Source: Sipunculus nudus
Lineage: Eukaryota > Annelida > Sipuncula > Golfingiida > Sipunculidae
DNA length: 64,000 bases
Assembly (NCBI GenBank): GCA_026874595.1
Contig: CM049319.1
Coordinates: 51,782,917 to 51,846,916, forward strand
Reading direction: 5' to 3'
Shown: piece by piece, positions 32,401 to 45,954 of the stretch
Layout of the letters: every line of letters begins with the position of its first letter
How positions within the stretch are numbered: position 1 is the stretch's first letter
The notes under the pieces: generated by a model
What the model was told of the DNA's origin: nothing
The model's input: only the letters and a program-made list of their open reading frames with translations
The model's database searches: none
Position numbers and translations under genes: made by a program

Positions 32401-33679
32401 ATTGTAGTCACTTGCTTTGTTCCAGATGCAGGTAGGCCACTCCAGGTCACTGGAAGTCAGCTATGCCAGGGTTCCTGATTTGTTTCAGTCACTGGGGGAG
32501 ATCCCCTGCTGTGACAGGTGTACAATCGTTCTCATATCACACCCCCTCCCCCCCCCCCCATGAATATATAAATATACATTTGTATGCATGATGTGGTGTT
32601 ACATGACAAGATTGAGATTTATGATGATGCAATTCAGAATTATGAATCAACGTTTATAATCAGAAATATATGTTATATTGGAAATGTATACAAATTAAAC
32701 TTAAAATAAAAAAATGAGGATCTAATACAAACATGTGTTCATTATTTTCGAGCCTCAGCAGAATTGGAGATCAGGCTTTGTTTGCCCTGAATGTTTATGC
32801 AAAAGTGTTGTTAATCCCATCTCTTCCCCCCCCCCCCCCCCCGGCTGTCATTGATCCTTAGCACCTCACCGTCACCTGTGCACTGGGACATTAGTTAATA
32901 TTGCAAATGTGTACAATTTTTTCAATTTGAAAGATAATTGGATAAGAAAAAATTAAGATCTAATATTGAAACATATTCTTGCCCCAGGAGAATGGAACAT
33001 AAAGTGATCAGCTCTTGTCTGTCCATCATCTCTCAATTATCATTAAATATATATACTAATTATGAAATTTTTCCTTTAAGCACTGTTGAAATAACTTTCT
33101 TATGCTGTATGTGTATGGATTTAAGCCATTAAAGTCTGAAATTTGAAAGCAACTTATGTATTCAGATGTGTAATATTGCAGATGAAAAACTTTAAAATAT
33201 TAAAATATATTATCAGCTTTGTTTGTCTAACAGTCTGTCTGTCCTTTTTTAAATATTATGTAATTGTGAATGGACTATTTAATCCTGTAAGTATTGTTGA
33301 ATTAAGTGGAAATCCTATATGTATATACACTATGTTAATACAGAGATGTTGTAACTCCCATCATTCCAGCCCTCCCCCCCCCCCCCCCAACCACCACCAC
33401 CAGGTTCTTGCATCTGGGGACTGGAGACATCAGTTATATTTCAACTGTATACATTTTATAAAATAAAAATACATATATTTAATAATATATATTATGTAAA
33501 ATAGATCCAATTGAGCAAATGTGTAAACTACTGAACTGTCAACAAACTATCAAAAAGCCAGCCAATGATCATGGTAATAATATACATCTTATGTTCACAA
33601 ACTGCTCACATGCTTCAATTTTGACATTAGAGAATGCATGGTTTGGTCACAAAATATTATTTGCAACAATTTCTCACTC
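26494..33679. repeat. Three head-to-tail 2.4-kb units, nearly identical
   Basis: Units start at TTACCATAAATAATCC at 26494, 28887 and 31287 (periods 2393 and 2400), and the last ends at CTCACTC, 33679. The few differences seen are single bases (for example 28912, 29889-29891, 32527, 33099 and 33181) and C-run lengths (runs near 27760, 28035, 28575 and their equivalents). Junctions are CACTC|TTTACC. Divergence is well under 1% by eye, so duplication is recent. Confidence 0.92.
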
Positions 33680-34059
33680 ATCAATACAAACCAATCATGT
33701 CAACCGCCATGGCATATATTACCTTTTCATCTTAGACTTGAATTCCATTATTATTTTAGATTTTTACCTTCAAGGCCAACTTCAGCTGAGCACAGGGACC
33801 CATATTTATAGCACCATGTCTTGAATGTTTACATCAAGTCATTGGTTAACAGTGTTCCACGCTGTTACATAACACCTTCACTCCTTGCCTACTGCTTCTG
33901 TGAGTGTCTTGGTCAGGCTGGGTCAGGCAGTAATTACCAGAGAGCCTTTCTCCTCTCTCTTTCCCTTTCTCTCTTTCTAGCTCTCTTTCTCTCTCTCTCT
34001 TTCTCTCTCTCTCACCCCTATGCCTCCCTTCCTCCCTCCACCCCATTATGTTGACAGGT

Positions 34060-34850
34060 ACTATAAACCTAATTTATTAGATATATATGTTGATGCAATT
34101 AAGAAATGTGAATCAACTGAAATATTCACATATATATGTTATACTCTAAATGTATAGTTACATTTTCAAACCTGGAAAAAAATGATGTTATAAAAAAGGG
34201 AATTTATGTAAAAATTGTTCATAATTTCCTGGCTCAGAAGAATGGGAATTAAAATTATTTGCTTTGTTTCTCTAGCTTTCTTGCCCGTTTTAAATATTTA
34301 ATAATTATGAATAAACTTTTTTTTCCTGTAAGCTCTGATTAATTAAATTTCATATCCTGTACGTATATGCAAGGGTATTGTAACTCCCACCATCCCCTTC
34401 CCCCACCCCACTAAGTCCTTGCTCCTTCGCACTGTCAACAATAGTGCTATTGCTATAGCATAAAATTTAATAATTTGAAGAAAATATATACAGAGAGACA
34501 GAGGCGTTGTAACTCCCATCGTAACCCCCCCCCCCCCCCCCCCTTCATCAAGTCCTTCCGCCTGTGGAGTGGGGATTTTATAGCAACTGTATACATATCA
34601 TAAAATAGAAAAAACAGTTTAATTAAAGTTTAAATTAAAAAAATTGGATCTCATTAGACAAATGTGTAAAATGTTGAACTGTCAACAGCCTGTCAAAAAG
34701 GTATCCAATGAAAGTGCAAGGTCAGATCTTAAAATATTATTTGCAACTACTTCTTCAATCATATCAACCAACCATAGCCTAGATTACCTCTTTCTCTCAG
34801 ACTTTATCTACATTTCATAATATTTTAGATTTTAACCTTTCAGGTGTTTA
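34060..34850. repeat. Older, diverged copy of part of the 2.4-kb unit
   Basis: Blocks GATGCAATTAAGAA, GTTGTAACTCCCATC with C-run, CTGTATACATATCATAAAATA and TGAACTGTCAACAGCCTGTC follow the order of the 2.4-kb unit with many substitutions. The segment after the array (33680-33770) also reappears, diverged, at 34756-34850. So the element had a tandem structure before the recent amplification. Confidence 0.6.
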
Positions 34851-35534
34851 AGTACTGTTGAATGCTCCCTCCCTCTCTCTCTATCTCCTTTTCTCTCTAC
34901 ATCCAACCCTCCTTGCTGCCCACACTGTTTCCTTCTCCGAACCCCATCCCAATGTCAGCCTCAGTAAACGAGAACAAGTTGAATCAGATATATTCATATT
35001 TTTATATCTTGTATAACTGTTTGTTGCCTATGTACGTGCCAGAAATTATGTCAATATTGTGTAATATGTAGATGTGGTGGGCATCAATATAATGTACCTT
35101 GTCAAGACCTAAGAGATATCATGTCATACAGTCACAATTCATAAATCCACTCTTCAGCATAGTTAATAATAACATTATATATGTCAAATTGAAATCTTGC
35201 GGACTTCTATACACTATAGATCCTTCAACAAATAGCCTTATCATCATTCTACCACTGCTTAGTGTACTGTCATTGCATTCATATTTGCTCAAATATATTG
35301 CTATTTTCAACAGCTCCCAAATAAATAAAAAATAAACCACTATATTTACTCCATATTAATCCATCAGTCAGGTAATTTCATACATGATTTACTCGCATAT
35401 TACATTATATTCCTTTATAGCCTAATAGGTCCATGATATTCATAAGGTTTGTCGACTAAATATAGTATCACAATGGTGATACATTTATAGTTCAATCATG
35501 ATCAGCTGAGCGTCGTGACCCATAGGTCCCTTGT

Positions 35535-36045
35535 TTTTTATTAATCATTTTTTATCATTAATTTATTTTAAGTTATTTATTAATATTAATTTATTAGTAT
35601 TAATATATAAGTATTAATTTATGATCATAACTTTATTAGTATTTATTTATTAGAATTATTATATATTAACGGTAATCCTAGCATAATTTACGGATAAGAT
35701 CACGGTCATCCAAAGAACATTCCTCCGGCTTCTACATGTAAGATACGAGCTGAAAACCTTAAATTCAATTGCAATATATTTGAAATGTGTCACACAGACC
35801 ATAAATAAATAAATATATATAAATACATGTATATGTCTGTTTGGGTAGGAGGGTGGAAGGATGTGGGTTGTGGGTGTCTGCGAGTCCCCCCCCCCCCTTA
35901 CCCCCCTCCCCCACCCTTGAAGATAAATGTCGCAAACTGCATGTTGAGATCAAGAATATACTGCTAGTTTTATTAAGTATGGCAATTGCCTATCAGTTTG
36001 ACACATCTTTTTGTTTTCTAGTATTTTACGTAAATACTGAATACT
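35535..36045. other. Intergenic AT-rich sequence
   Basis: TTATTAATATTAAT-type low-complexity sequence to about 35670, then unassigned sequence with a C-rich run at about 35886-35912. No gene seen. Confidence 0.5.
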
Positions 36046-36049
36046 GAAT

Positions 36050-36570
36050 ACCTGTACCTAGGTACACAATTCAGAGTACCTGTACCTGTACCTATACCTA
36101 GCTGTTAGCAGTAGGAAGTACCTTGTACTTGTACCTGCACATGGCTGTCATGAGTAGGAAGTAACTGGTACCTGTACGTGCACCTGAACCTGGCTGTCAT
36201 GAGTAGGAATTACCTGGTCCCTGTTATTGTACCTGGCTGTCAAGAGTAGGAAGTACCTGGAACCTGTAACTGTACCTGGCTGTCAAGAGCAGGAAGTACC
36301 TGGTACCTGTAACTGTAACTGGCTGTCATGAGTAGGAAGTACCTGGTACCTGTAACTGTAACTGGCTGTCAAGAGTAGGAAGTACCTGGTCCCTGTAATA
36401 GTACCTGGCTGTCATGCGTAGGCTGTACCTGGTTATTGTACCTTTACCTGGCTGTCATGGGTAGGAAGAACCTGGTACCTGTCCCTGTACCTGGCTGTCG
36501 TGAGTAGGAAGTACCTGGTACCTGTACCTGAATCTTGCTGTCATGAGTAGGAAGTACCTGATACCTTACG
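36050..36570. repeat. TACCTG minisatellite, about 60-bp unit
   Basis: Roughly nine units containing GGCTGTCATGAGTAGGAAGT followed by ACCTGGTACCTGTACCTG variants. The hexamer TACCTG is the inner repeat. The last units grade into ACCTTACGCTACCTTACC. Noncoding. Confidence 0.8.
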
Positions 36571-36599
36571 CTACCTTACCTTAGGCCTACTACCTATAT

Positions 36600-38700
36600 C
36601 GTTAGCGCTGTTTGTTTTGACCTCGTATCTTGAATCGCTACACCAGAGGGGAGCACTGTATTTTGGTCCAATCAGTAGAGACCCTGCGCTTGAAGACAAG
36701 ATGGTTTACCAGCCAAGCGAGGAACACACAAAGCCAATGTTGTTTTATTTCGTTTTGAGTGCCAGCTCATCGCCCCGGCAAACAGGCCATAGGCTCATAG
36801 AGAATGCACGTTTTTTGCACAGGTCCTTGTGAAAATAGGATGCTAGGCCTGAAAGCTGAAATTCAAAAGAAATTAACAATATAGGCTCCGTGTACACCTC
36901 GCTGGCTGGTTTCAATTTTGCTGACAACGGATACATGGCTACACTAACATAGTCTTAATGTCATAATCGAATCGATCGATGATGCGAGAATGCAGAGGGG
37001 GGCAATTATAATTCGAATTTCCTTTATTTAGAGTAACCATAAATCTGTCATCAAGCGGCGGTTGAAGCGCAGCTCTGGGTAGAGCCATGAAGCCTGTCGA
37101 GTGTTTGTTAAAAGGCATTTGGTTGGCTGCTAGTTACATCAGCAGTTATTCAGCAGGCAGACCCACCACTTGGTGTCTACGTGTATAATAAACGGTCAAA
37201 CCAGGCAGCGGGAAAATCAGTAGCTTCTTTAGAAGCGCAAGATTCCCGCTGCCTCGGGAGCGTACTGTTACCTGTACCTGGAGCTAAGTATAGTAGAGCG
37301 TCTTTTATCCGAAAGCCTTGGAGAAGGGGTTTTGTTAAGAGAAACGATTGTTCGGATAACCAGTTTCACAGGATTCACCATGATTACTGCATGGACGTAA
37401 TCAAATACTGACAGGTTACATATACCTTGACAACAACACTTTTTAAAGTTTTCCACCAATTTATTCATTGTCTGATATAAAATTAATTGAAATTATTGCT
37501 TATTAGTCCTGGAAAATAAATTTGCATGACTTATAACTGCCAATCTCTATACATTTGCTTGGATTTTTACTAACCTTTCAAAGTTTTATTCAGTGTTTCG
37601 GATAAACGAACAAAATTTCGGTTCTCAGTTTTTTAAATAGGATAAACGACTTTTCTTGAAAACGATGTACAGATCGTGATGCGAGTGATTGGACTAGCTG
37701 AACATGTAGCATGGCGGTCTACCCCCAGCCTCCGAGTATCCACACAGGGAGTTTGTGGCGGTATCAGCACAAAGGAAAGCAAACCCGGAAAAGGTAATGA
37801 AGGTTGCTCACCTTCCCCATGTTGATACTTGTTTTGTGTAAACAGAAACATGACGAAGAGTATTTAAATGAAGAATTGAAGAAAAGACATATCATATCAC
37901 TGACGAATTGTTGGCAGACAGAACTCTTTACACCAACCAAAAAAAAAAACTTCCTATGTAACATAAACGTTTCCCCTGCTCAAGCAATCCAGTTTCTCAT
38001 GGATGTCAAATTTACACATTTAATACTGATACTAATACGGACATATAAGATTCATAAAAATCAAATATGTGACTCAATTTTATTTCTATGTATAAATAAC
38101 GTTAAAAATCTTATTAACTTTCAATTAAGACCGTCCTATAGGCCATGTTATACTTTATACAAATATATTCTGATATATGCAAGAGAACCGAAAGTTTACA
38201 AAACTCATAAAGCACGAGTGAACTTTAACAGCTCACCGTATCGCAATTTTAAATCCTGTAGAATTTTTTCAAACTGAATCGTATTATGATGAAATTGATT
38301 TCACCTTTTGATTATTTATCCTTTTGAACCTGCCAGGAAGCGAGTAATGTATTCACAATCGTGTCGAGGAAGTGACGAATTGGTTAAAAAAAGTAGCAAA
38401 AATTAGATGTTGACTTGTGTCTCATCCATAAATTCTTGCGCTTCCATTGTAACGTTCCTTCGACAAGAAACATTTCAGTCACAAAGATATTCAATAAGTA
38501 ATATTCAAGGAGAATATTAAAGATATATAGATATTCATCCTACCTTGTATTAAATATGATTTTATGAAGATCATTTCGTATATTAAGCGCCATTCACATA
38601 CACACATTCACTCACGTGATCATTTTTTTTCTATAATGATTATACACTTAAATGCTTACTGAGAGCTGAATTTAGACAAAATTAGTCATAAAATCATATG
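36600..38700. other. Intergenic, no gene found
   Basis: Mixed composition. Around 37290-37660 there are TTTATCCGAAAGCC, TTCGGATAACC and GTTTCGGATAAACG motifs, with a weak inverted relation between the two ends (AGCGTCTTTTATCC and the reverse complement of GGATAAACGACTTTTC), perhaps a decayed DNA transposon. A 157-codon frame at 37804-38277 is rich in Ile/Tyr/Asn/Lys and shows no domain. Confidence 0.4.
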
Positions 38701-38710
38701 AGAAGAGTGA

Positions 38711-38975
38711 ACCGGCTCCTGTGGCTCAGGGGTATAGCACAGGACTCAAAGCCGGGAGATTATGAGTTCCATTCTCAGCCGGGGCGGTGAAATTTTTCAC
38801 GGTCGAGATTTTTCAGGGGGCGAGCGCTCTGCAGGCTTAATGGAGAGACCCGTTCCGTGATTCGTCACGTCACGTAGTAAGAAACTGGAATGGAATTCTG
38901 CAGATGTACATATACTCAGTAAAGCTAGCATTAAAAATATGGATTCGGTTACCTCCACTATAAATAAAAAATCAG
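38711..38975 (+). mobile_element. tRNA-derived SINE, copy 2
   Basis: A box TGGCTCAGGGGTATAGC (38722-38738) and decayed B box GAGTTCCATTCTC (38764-38776). Then the shared body GCGAGCGCTCTGCAGGCTTA and tail CTGCAGATGTACATATACTC, GCATTAAAAATATGGATTCG. Same family as 16911-17282. Confidence 0.75.
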
Positions 38976-41900
38976 TATCACCATACTCACTATGTACACG
39001 AATGACGAATTGATACTACAGTGAAATGCGTTAACACCATACTTGTTATCTTGTATCTTGACTCTTTATGTTTTCACGTACTGGTTTTCATAACGTCTCA
39101 TGTATGTAGTCGGTGAAAAAAGCTCTGTGAGCTTATGTTGTATTGTTGACCATAGAAAATTGACTTTAAATAAAACTTATCTTATCTTACTAACGCACGA
39201 AAGAATCTGGGAGTTTGGGCCCATAAATAAGTGAGTGCAGACAAGGTCCAGCCTCAGTGATATAGCCACCTGTTCTGGTCATGGCCGAACGCCGAGCCCC
39301 TCGGAGTCATGGTGTCCACTGTGTATTTTAAACGTGTGCTCTTAGCTCTGAAGTGAGTTGATGCACATAATAGGGATCCCATATGGCGGAGGCATGTATC
39401 CATTCGGTTGCAGATATCTGGTTATATATGTTCAACATATGCGTCTGTATTTTAGGAAATATAATAATAAATACTGAAAAAAAGAGAGAAAAGAGAGGGT
39501 GTGTATTTATTTGTGTATTTTTTTTGTCGATTGGCCAGTTGTTACCACTTATAAAGTTATCAGTTTTTCATTATCTTACTCCCTGGTAAGCGAACATCTG
39601 TTTTATATTTTAACATCATGATAACTGTACATAGATAACTGTACACAGAACGCGTGCACTTTTTAATTTAATAAAGAAACCACATTGAAAATATTTATTT
39701 TACAATCATAACAAGGCAAAATGATGTGGACCTTAATAAAATAAACTTATAAAACAGGTGTACATGTGTTTTAAACATCGCTGTAGTAATAAAACACCAG
39801 AGCTGGTCTCAGAGTACTTTGGCATTTCACCTCACAGTTCTAAAACCTTAAAAGGGGCTTATTCCCATACAAGGCAAGTTAATATACTTGAAATATAGTG
39901 TTTTCCCTTGCACTATAATGGTATCCGCCGATTTTTCGTTCTAAAATCGTATGATTACAGATATACACAATTGGGAATAAGCATGCAACGGGCACTATCA
40001 TTGATCCAAAACATTAACATTGCGCGCATGCCTCCTGATGTATCAAGATAGTTCAAGCTTCTTCTGTGGTTCTCCTTTTATGTTTCCTGTTTGTGAGTTG
40101 TCGCACATGCCCAAGATCGGACCTCTGGTCACACAGTCTTAGTAAACAGACATACGTTAATGTGCCAACTCACATAGAGCAAACCATAGCAAACTATTAA
40201 AAAGTGAATTTAAAATAATAAGTCTATGTCCCGGGATGGGTTTTCTGGGAAATTTGTATTAAACCATAATGAAATAATAGTGTGAGATGATGCACACATT
40301 GTTACACATGTACCTTTAACTATCCCCGTATCCGTATGGACTCTCCAGTTGTGTTCACACTTGCGTCTTTTTGTCACACCAATATACTTAAAACGAAATC
40401 CATGAAGTTTTATATATAACAGACCCATTAACTATAACGGAAACTTATCATGGGAGGATCTGGCTGCGTATCTATCCAAGTCCCCCCCCCCCCCCAACCA
40501 TCCACCAACCACCACACCCCTGTGTGTTTCTGCGTGGCCACACATCGTCTCCAGGCGTTATCAATTAATTTCAATTTGAATTTTCCAATTCGTCCCCTGT
40601 TTATCTTTTTTCCAAGAAATATCCCTTAAAAATTTGAGATAAATGTCAGTGAATTATGCATGAGTATGAACACGGACGAAGAAAATATTAATCTGGAGCA
40701 AATCTGGAGATGGCGATAGTAGGCTCTATTGTTCGCGAGTGTTATCGACCGAAAAGCTTTTGCAGACAGTAAGTACAGTGTATTTATAACATCAGACGAG
40801 TTGTTCACTGCTCTATGGGTTCTGATACTTTCTAGATATAGGAAATAAGAGATTGCTAAAGATGAAAACTAAGATATCTCAGTCATTCGTTGTATGGGTT
40901 CCAGACAACACCAATCTGTAGGCTGACGGTTTATATAAGGGGGTTATGACGTTGGTCATGGAGTAGGTATGGGTGCTGCTGCTCCGCTGGCTCGTCTTAG
41001 TTCTCGTCTTGCCTCCGGTAAGGGGATCTGGAGCTACGCTGGATCGTGTCTCTGGGATGTACCTTCGCACTTGGTTTAGCGTGGCATATACAAATGCATA
41101 GCTTAGGCTATCTCACCTATATTATCTCTAATTGTCTCTTCAAACCTGGTCATAATAAACTCAAAACTTCTCACCTACCCACTTTCACATTGTTGAGGGA
41201 GCTGGCTGGGCACGGTTTCGGCCGTGTCAACTTTACAGCCCGGGCGCTATCCACCCTTTAGTAAGCTTTCTCATAAATAAGAAATGATGCAAGAGAAGGG
41301 TCCTTATTATAAATAGCATTGGATTGAGCGGAGCCAGGCCAGGATACAGTTTTGTATAGCAACAGGCCTGTAATGTCAATCCTATTTGTTACTGTTTTAC
41401 TTGTTTTGCGTTACAGACAACCTATGCCTTTCTCTTGCAAGGATGATTTAAAACATCAATATATATGTTAAAAAGTAAAGGAGAAATTATACCGAATTAT
41501 ATCAAAACCAATGCATGAAGCTCAGTATAACTTGCAGCTAATTAGCTGCATCAAACAATGAGCATGAAGAACACCGTGGTCAGGTCCATAATCGGGGGGT
41601 TAAAATTTCGTGATTTTCTCTTTCTCAGTGGTTCGCGAAGGTTCCAATTTAGCGATCACCCAATGTTTAAACCCTGCACAAAGTTATCAGTTATTATACG
41701 AATTATCTTTATTAAACAATATGTGCGCAACTTCGCAGGAAATGGGCGAGAAACCATAGTAACTTATCATTTAGACAGCAATCTTTTAATATACAATATT
41801 TATCATATAATATTAAATTTCGCGAATATCGCGAATTTAAACCTCCCGAACAAAAAGGCTACTACAGTATTCGGTTACTCATATGTGAAATATACGTGTG

Positions 41901-44900
41901 TTTTCATAAAACTACTCAGTGAAAATAAATGTAGCCCATGACTAGCCTATGAATTATGACAATTGACTTAATTGTTAATAACTGGGAACCCAGAGGCAAC
42001 CTCCCACTGCAAAGGGTGTAATAATTCATTAATTCAGCGTGGTAAACAATGAAATCATTTACTTAATAATGTAAGCGGACAATACATATAGACCTGCTCT
42101 AAAACGTTCCTGTTATGTGCATATGAGATCAGCAAAGTCAAATCCTGTTGACTGTAGCAATATCTTGATCAAATAAAAATATTCTTCATCGGATCATAAT
42201 GTACGTAATACTTGTTAAGTTTAGATTGCGTCAGCTCTTGTCTCGTATGTATGATTTTGTTTCTGCACGTTGTCTTGGTTCCTATGTCATAACATGTATT
42301 TTTGTTAGTAAATAATAATAATAATCATCATCATCACCATGACCAGTAATCATCATCACCAGTAAACGCTAATTAGAAACGTTACCACCTAAACCAACAA
42401 GTGAACCACGTTTTGACAAATCTAAGACATGAACATATCACGAAATGGGTTGACAAAAAATTGTTATACTGTGTATTATAATGGCGGTTTTATATATCAT
42501 AACGAGATCGTGCTCCCTGGAAGAAAACTACAGTTGTGTCATACACACTGACAATGATAGATCCTGAGATAACCGGATCCATTATGTAGTTTGTGTTTAC
42601 GCCATTCAGTCACGACTTCAGCTTGAGCTTATGTAATCTCCCCTGATAATGGCATTACCACGATTTACCTTCGTCATAGAAGTAACACAAAAATCACAGT
42701 GACAAAAAGTGGTCGCAATATACAGGTCAGTTGTAACTTATGTGAATGCCCTGGGTTCACTCAAGGGTGTTCTTTTTAGGTAGGTGTTCTTTCAGGCAGG
42801 TTCTACTCTATATGACCCAATTTAAATACGGTATTATCAGTTTAGTGCAATCAGAGTTTCGTTTCTAATGAAACTTAGAAATTAGAAATATCCCATACAT
42901 GCTCCAGCCAATCAAACCATTGCATCATCTGTGTAGGGCTGACTAAAATTCGTGTGTGCGTGCGTGTGTGTTAGGGTGCGTGCGCGCGCGTGTAAGAGAG
43001 AGAGAGAGAGGGGACACAAACAGACAGAGTAACAGACAGACAGAGAGAGACAAACAGACAAACAGCTGCACACCCAGACAAATGGACATATCGAGCTGTA
43101 TAATTATAATAATTTAGAATTCGGGAATTACCATAAAGTGTGTATATTATTAGGTCACTCGAACAGGTAGGGCATATTTGGACATCTCGTCAGACTCTCA
43201 TCTGTCGGAAAGACAAAAATTCCGCTTCTTCAGCAGCACCATCCGCGCTCGAATATCCTGGAAGACGGGACGCGTGTGACCTAATATTTAATTAGGAATG
43301 GTCCTGACCGGGATATAACGGCATTGATTAAGATCCTGATTTTGGCTGGCACAATTAGCAGATTGGTCGAGATCAATATCTCGTTCCTTACATGTACATG
43401 AAGATTATCAGCCTATTTTACCAAATTCAATTCTCAAAATTCAGTTACGTTACTTGGTCCGCTGCTGCTTCAGGACTTATATCATTTCTTGGAATGCTGA
43501 TAACAATATCAGTTTTCTGTTAATCGTTTGTGTTATTTCCTCGATGAGGACAGACTGGGTTATCTTAAACGATAATCTGGGTAGTCTCCGTTGTGTATTC
43601 TCAAAAACCAAGGGCCCCTGAGATCTGAGCATTCTTAGATTAAAAAATGTTGGCAGTATTTGCAATCTGACTGGTGACTATCACTCAGTTACCCTTGAGC
43701 CAATAAAAAGTAAGATTTCGTAATAAGAGCTTATATCATGAGATAAATAACCACAGAAATGCCAATTTAAAGCATGTGCTTAAAAAAAATTCGTCCCATA
43801 TCCTCCCCTTCGGAGGCTACGCCCCCTCGGTCTCATAAAGCATTTATTGCAACCCCCCACCCCACCCCCACCCCTTTTTTTTCTCCCCTCAGACTTTGCT
43901 GAAACCCTGCACACACCGTAATTTTTTTTTTAACTCGCAGTGTAATGTTCGCAGGTTTAAATGAATTTCTATTTGTGTGTTCGACATATTCTCAACAATG
44001 TTGGCAATAATTGAGCAGGATCAGTGGTTTCTTAATTTTGAGTTCGTTTTTTATCCTAAAACGATCCTCTTCCAGTAAGGAACTATGCATGGAACTACTT
44101 GTCTAAACTGTAAAGCTTTAAAACCTACATTTCGTCGAAACATCGTTTGTTTATATTACACATGCACATACTCACAAAATATTACTTATTCCGTGAAGTC
44201 CTTACCACATTATGATGTCATAAGCGAACCTCTAAAGAGATGGGTCAATTTACAGCGTTTGAGAATCATCAGATCTTTCCCAGACTGGTAAATGAAGCCT
44301 CATCTGTACTCGACAGAAACAGCGACATGAATGAATCTGCTTTCAGAGATAAGGTAGTTTTTTACTTTATCTTTTAATATATAGCAAAGCCTGTTCTTTG
44401 TCTGTCGATATATTAATGAACCCAAACACTCGGTGTCTGTCTTCACCGGATGGTGGCGCAGGTGAGGTAGGATGGGTCCATTGGTGAAAGGTGTCATCCC
44501 AGGTATTGTATTTGAACAAACATTTCAAAATACGTTATTTCTGCCACACACTGAACACATCATACGAACCAAATGAAATATCCTTCATAAATACAAACTA
44601 AAAACGTTATTTATATCATCTTTATTTAAAGAATGAGCGCTAGTGTATCCAAAATTAAGGATACAGAGATAAGCAGCAAAAGTAGCTATTGAATGCATGC
44701 TTACAAACAACAACATCAGCAGGTAACCTGATACATGCTTTTCTTGAATATATTAAATACAAGTCGACAGATTTAACATACTAAATAGAATGCACGACTG
44801 GTCCCTTCTCATTTATGAGTAATAATATTACCTGTGAACAAGTTCAGTATTAGTTTTCAGGTTAGAGACCCACTGACTAACACGAGTGGTTATTGGTTTA

Positions 44901-45950
44901 GGTTAGGACCTTGTAATATTCATTATTATTGACCTGTTAAATTACCACCTGCCTGATCATAAATGAAAATGTGACATTCTAGACACTCTCTTCCAATACC
45001 ATACATAAGATCGCTACAACCCAGCATACATATACTGTAAGACTTCGTTAATCCGAACACCTTCGTGTCAGTGACATTAATTACAAATGTTATCTACTCA
45101 ACCAGACACAGGTGTTTGAATCCCTGTTGGCATAAATGTTGCTTACACCTTTGGACAGGCAACTGATTGTAATGGTGGGTGGTCTTGTCAGCAAAATGAC
45201 CATCAGATTGAACTGTACAAGTATCTCGCACTTGTCCTTGTCATAGTGTTTCTATACAAATGATCTGCTGCCATTTTCCCTACCGGGATATATTGATATT
45301 AAATGCACAGAGTACAATTCTGTTAAACAGATCAAGACAAACCAAACCTAGAAGGTTCGAATAACATAAAGTGCTTATACCGAAGTGGAGAGAGTACACA
45401 GGGACCACCCTCGGTACATTCCTGATAATGGTAATACTATCAAACAATATACTATGTAAAGCTATGTAACATTATTGTGCCGCAGGAAGTATAACATACC
45501 TGCACTACATATTGTGACCAGTAAATTATTCAAATAGATACATTGAATCTTCATTTAATAAGTGACATTCTGTTTGTATTATTTTATCCTACATATTATA
45601 TCAATGAAGCACACATCGTTTTATATATATATTTATATATAATTCCTTGGTTCACCTCTGTGGATATATATAAAAAATTAAGAGTATCCTGCATTATTCA
45701 ATTTATGAGTATCAGTTGTGTGAGACAAAGTCTGGCATTCTAAAGCAAAAACTGGAAATCCATAAAAAAAATTACGCAATACATCATGAAGTCTGTGCCT
45801 GTATAAGGCTATACAGACTTATTCATATATTGATTATATATATATATATATTGTATTACTTATAGACCATGTGGGGTTCCTATTTGCAAAGATTTTTTTT
45901 TTAATTTCAATTACTATGTCCTTCCATTTTTGTCAATTACATATATATAT
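38976..45950. other. Intergenic, no gene found
   Basis: Long stretch without an exon I can support. Small items: C12 run at about 40483-40494; ATC/ATA trinucleotide patch 42310-42365; GT/GA microsatellite 42950-43060; C-rich 43850-43880. A 127-codon frame at 41558-41941 is AT-rich with CGCGAAT motifs and no domain. A lone CTGTAAGACTTCGTTAATCC at 45035 resembles a pogo-type terminus without a partner. Confidence 0.4.
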
Positions 45951-45954
45951 GCAC

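Larger units (their letters stand above)
26186..35534 (-). mobile_element. 9.3-kb hairpin-ended tandem-core element
   Basis: On the minus strand it begins ACAAGGGACCTATGGGTCAC (35534-35515), the same 20 bases as the element at 56905. It ends with a (CGGA)n microsatellite (26281-26235), GGACCACGACTATAGCTCAG and the hairpin GCTCAG-ATGACT-TATAGTCAGCTGAGC then TAATAAT (about 26186). Identical start and finish in two places, in opposite orientations, define the family. The interior has diverged cores at 26300-26495 and about 683 bp later (27000-27240), a threefold 2.4-kb tandem array, and an older relative at 34060-34850. Short open frames repeat with the units but show no coding constraint. Helentron/pearl affinity is inferred. 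Confidence 0.68.

Noticed and set aside
27023-33466. Open frames of 64-121 codons that recur three times with 2.4-kb spacing
   Set aside because: They recur only because the 2.4-kb unit is tandemly duplicated; the proline tail comes from the C-run and changes frame between copies.
37290-37660. DNA transposon with TTTATCC ends
   Set aside because: The inverted relation is short and imperfect and no target duplication is visible; noted only as a possibility.
37804-38277. 157-codon open frame, plus strand, longest in the window
   Set aside because: AT-biased residue mix (Ile, Asn, Lys, Tyr) without any motif; expected by chance in 64 kb of AT-rich sequence.
41558-41941. 127-codon open frame with CGCGAAT motifs
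   Set aside because: Reads like noncoding repeat sequence; no domain or splice sites.
45035-45062. Pogo-type transposon end (CTGTAAGACTTCGTTAATCC)
   Set aside because: No partner terminus or TA-flanked second end found nearby.
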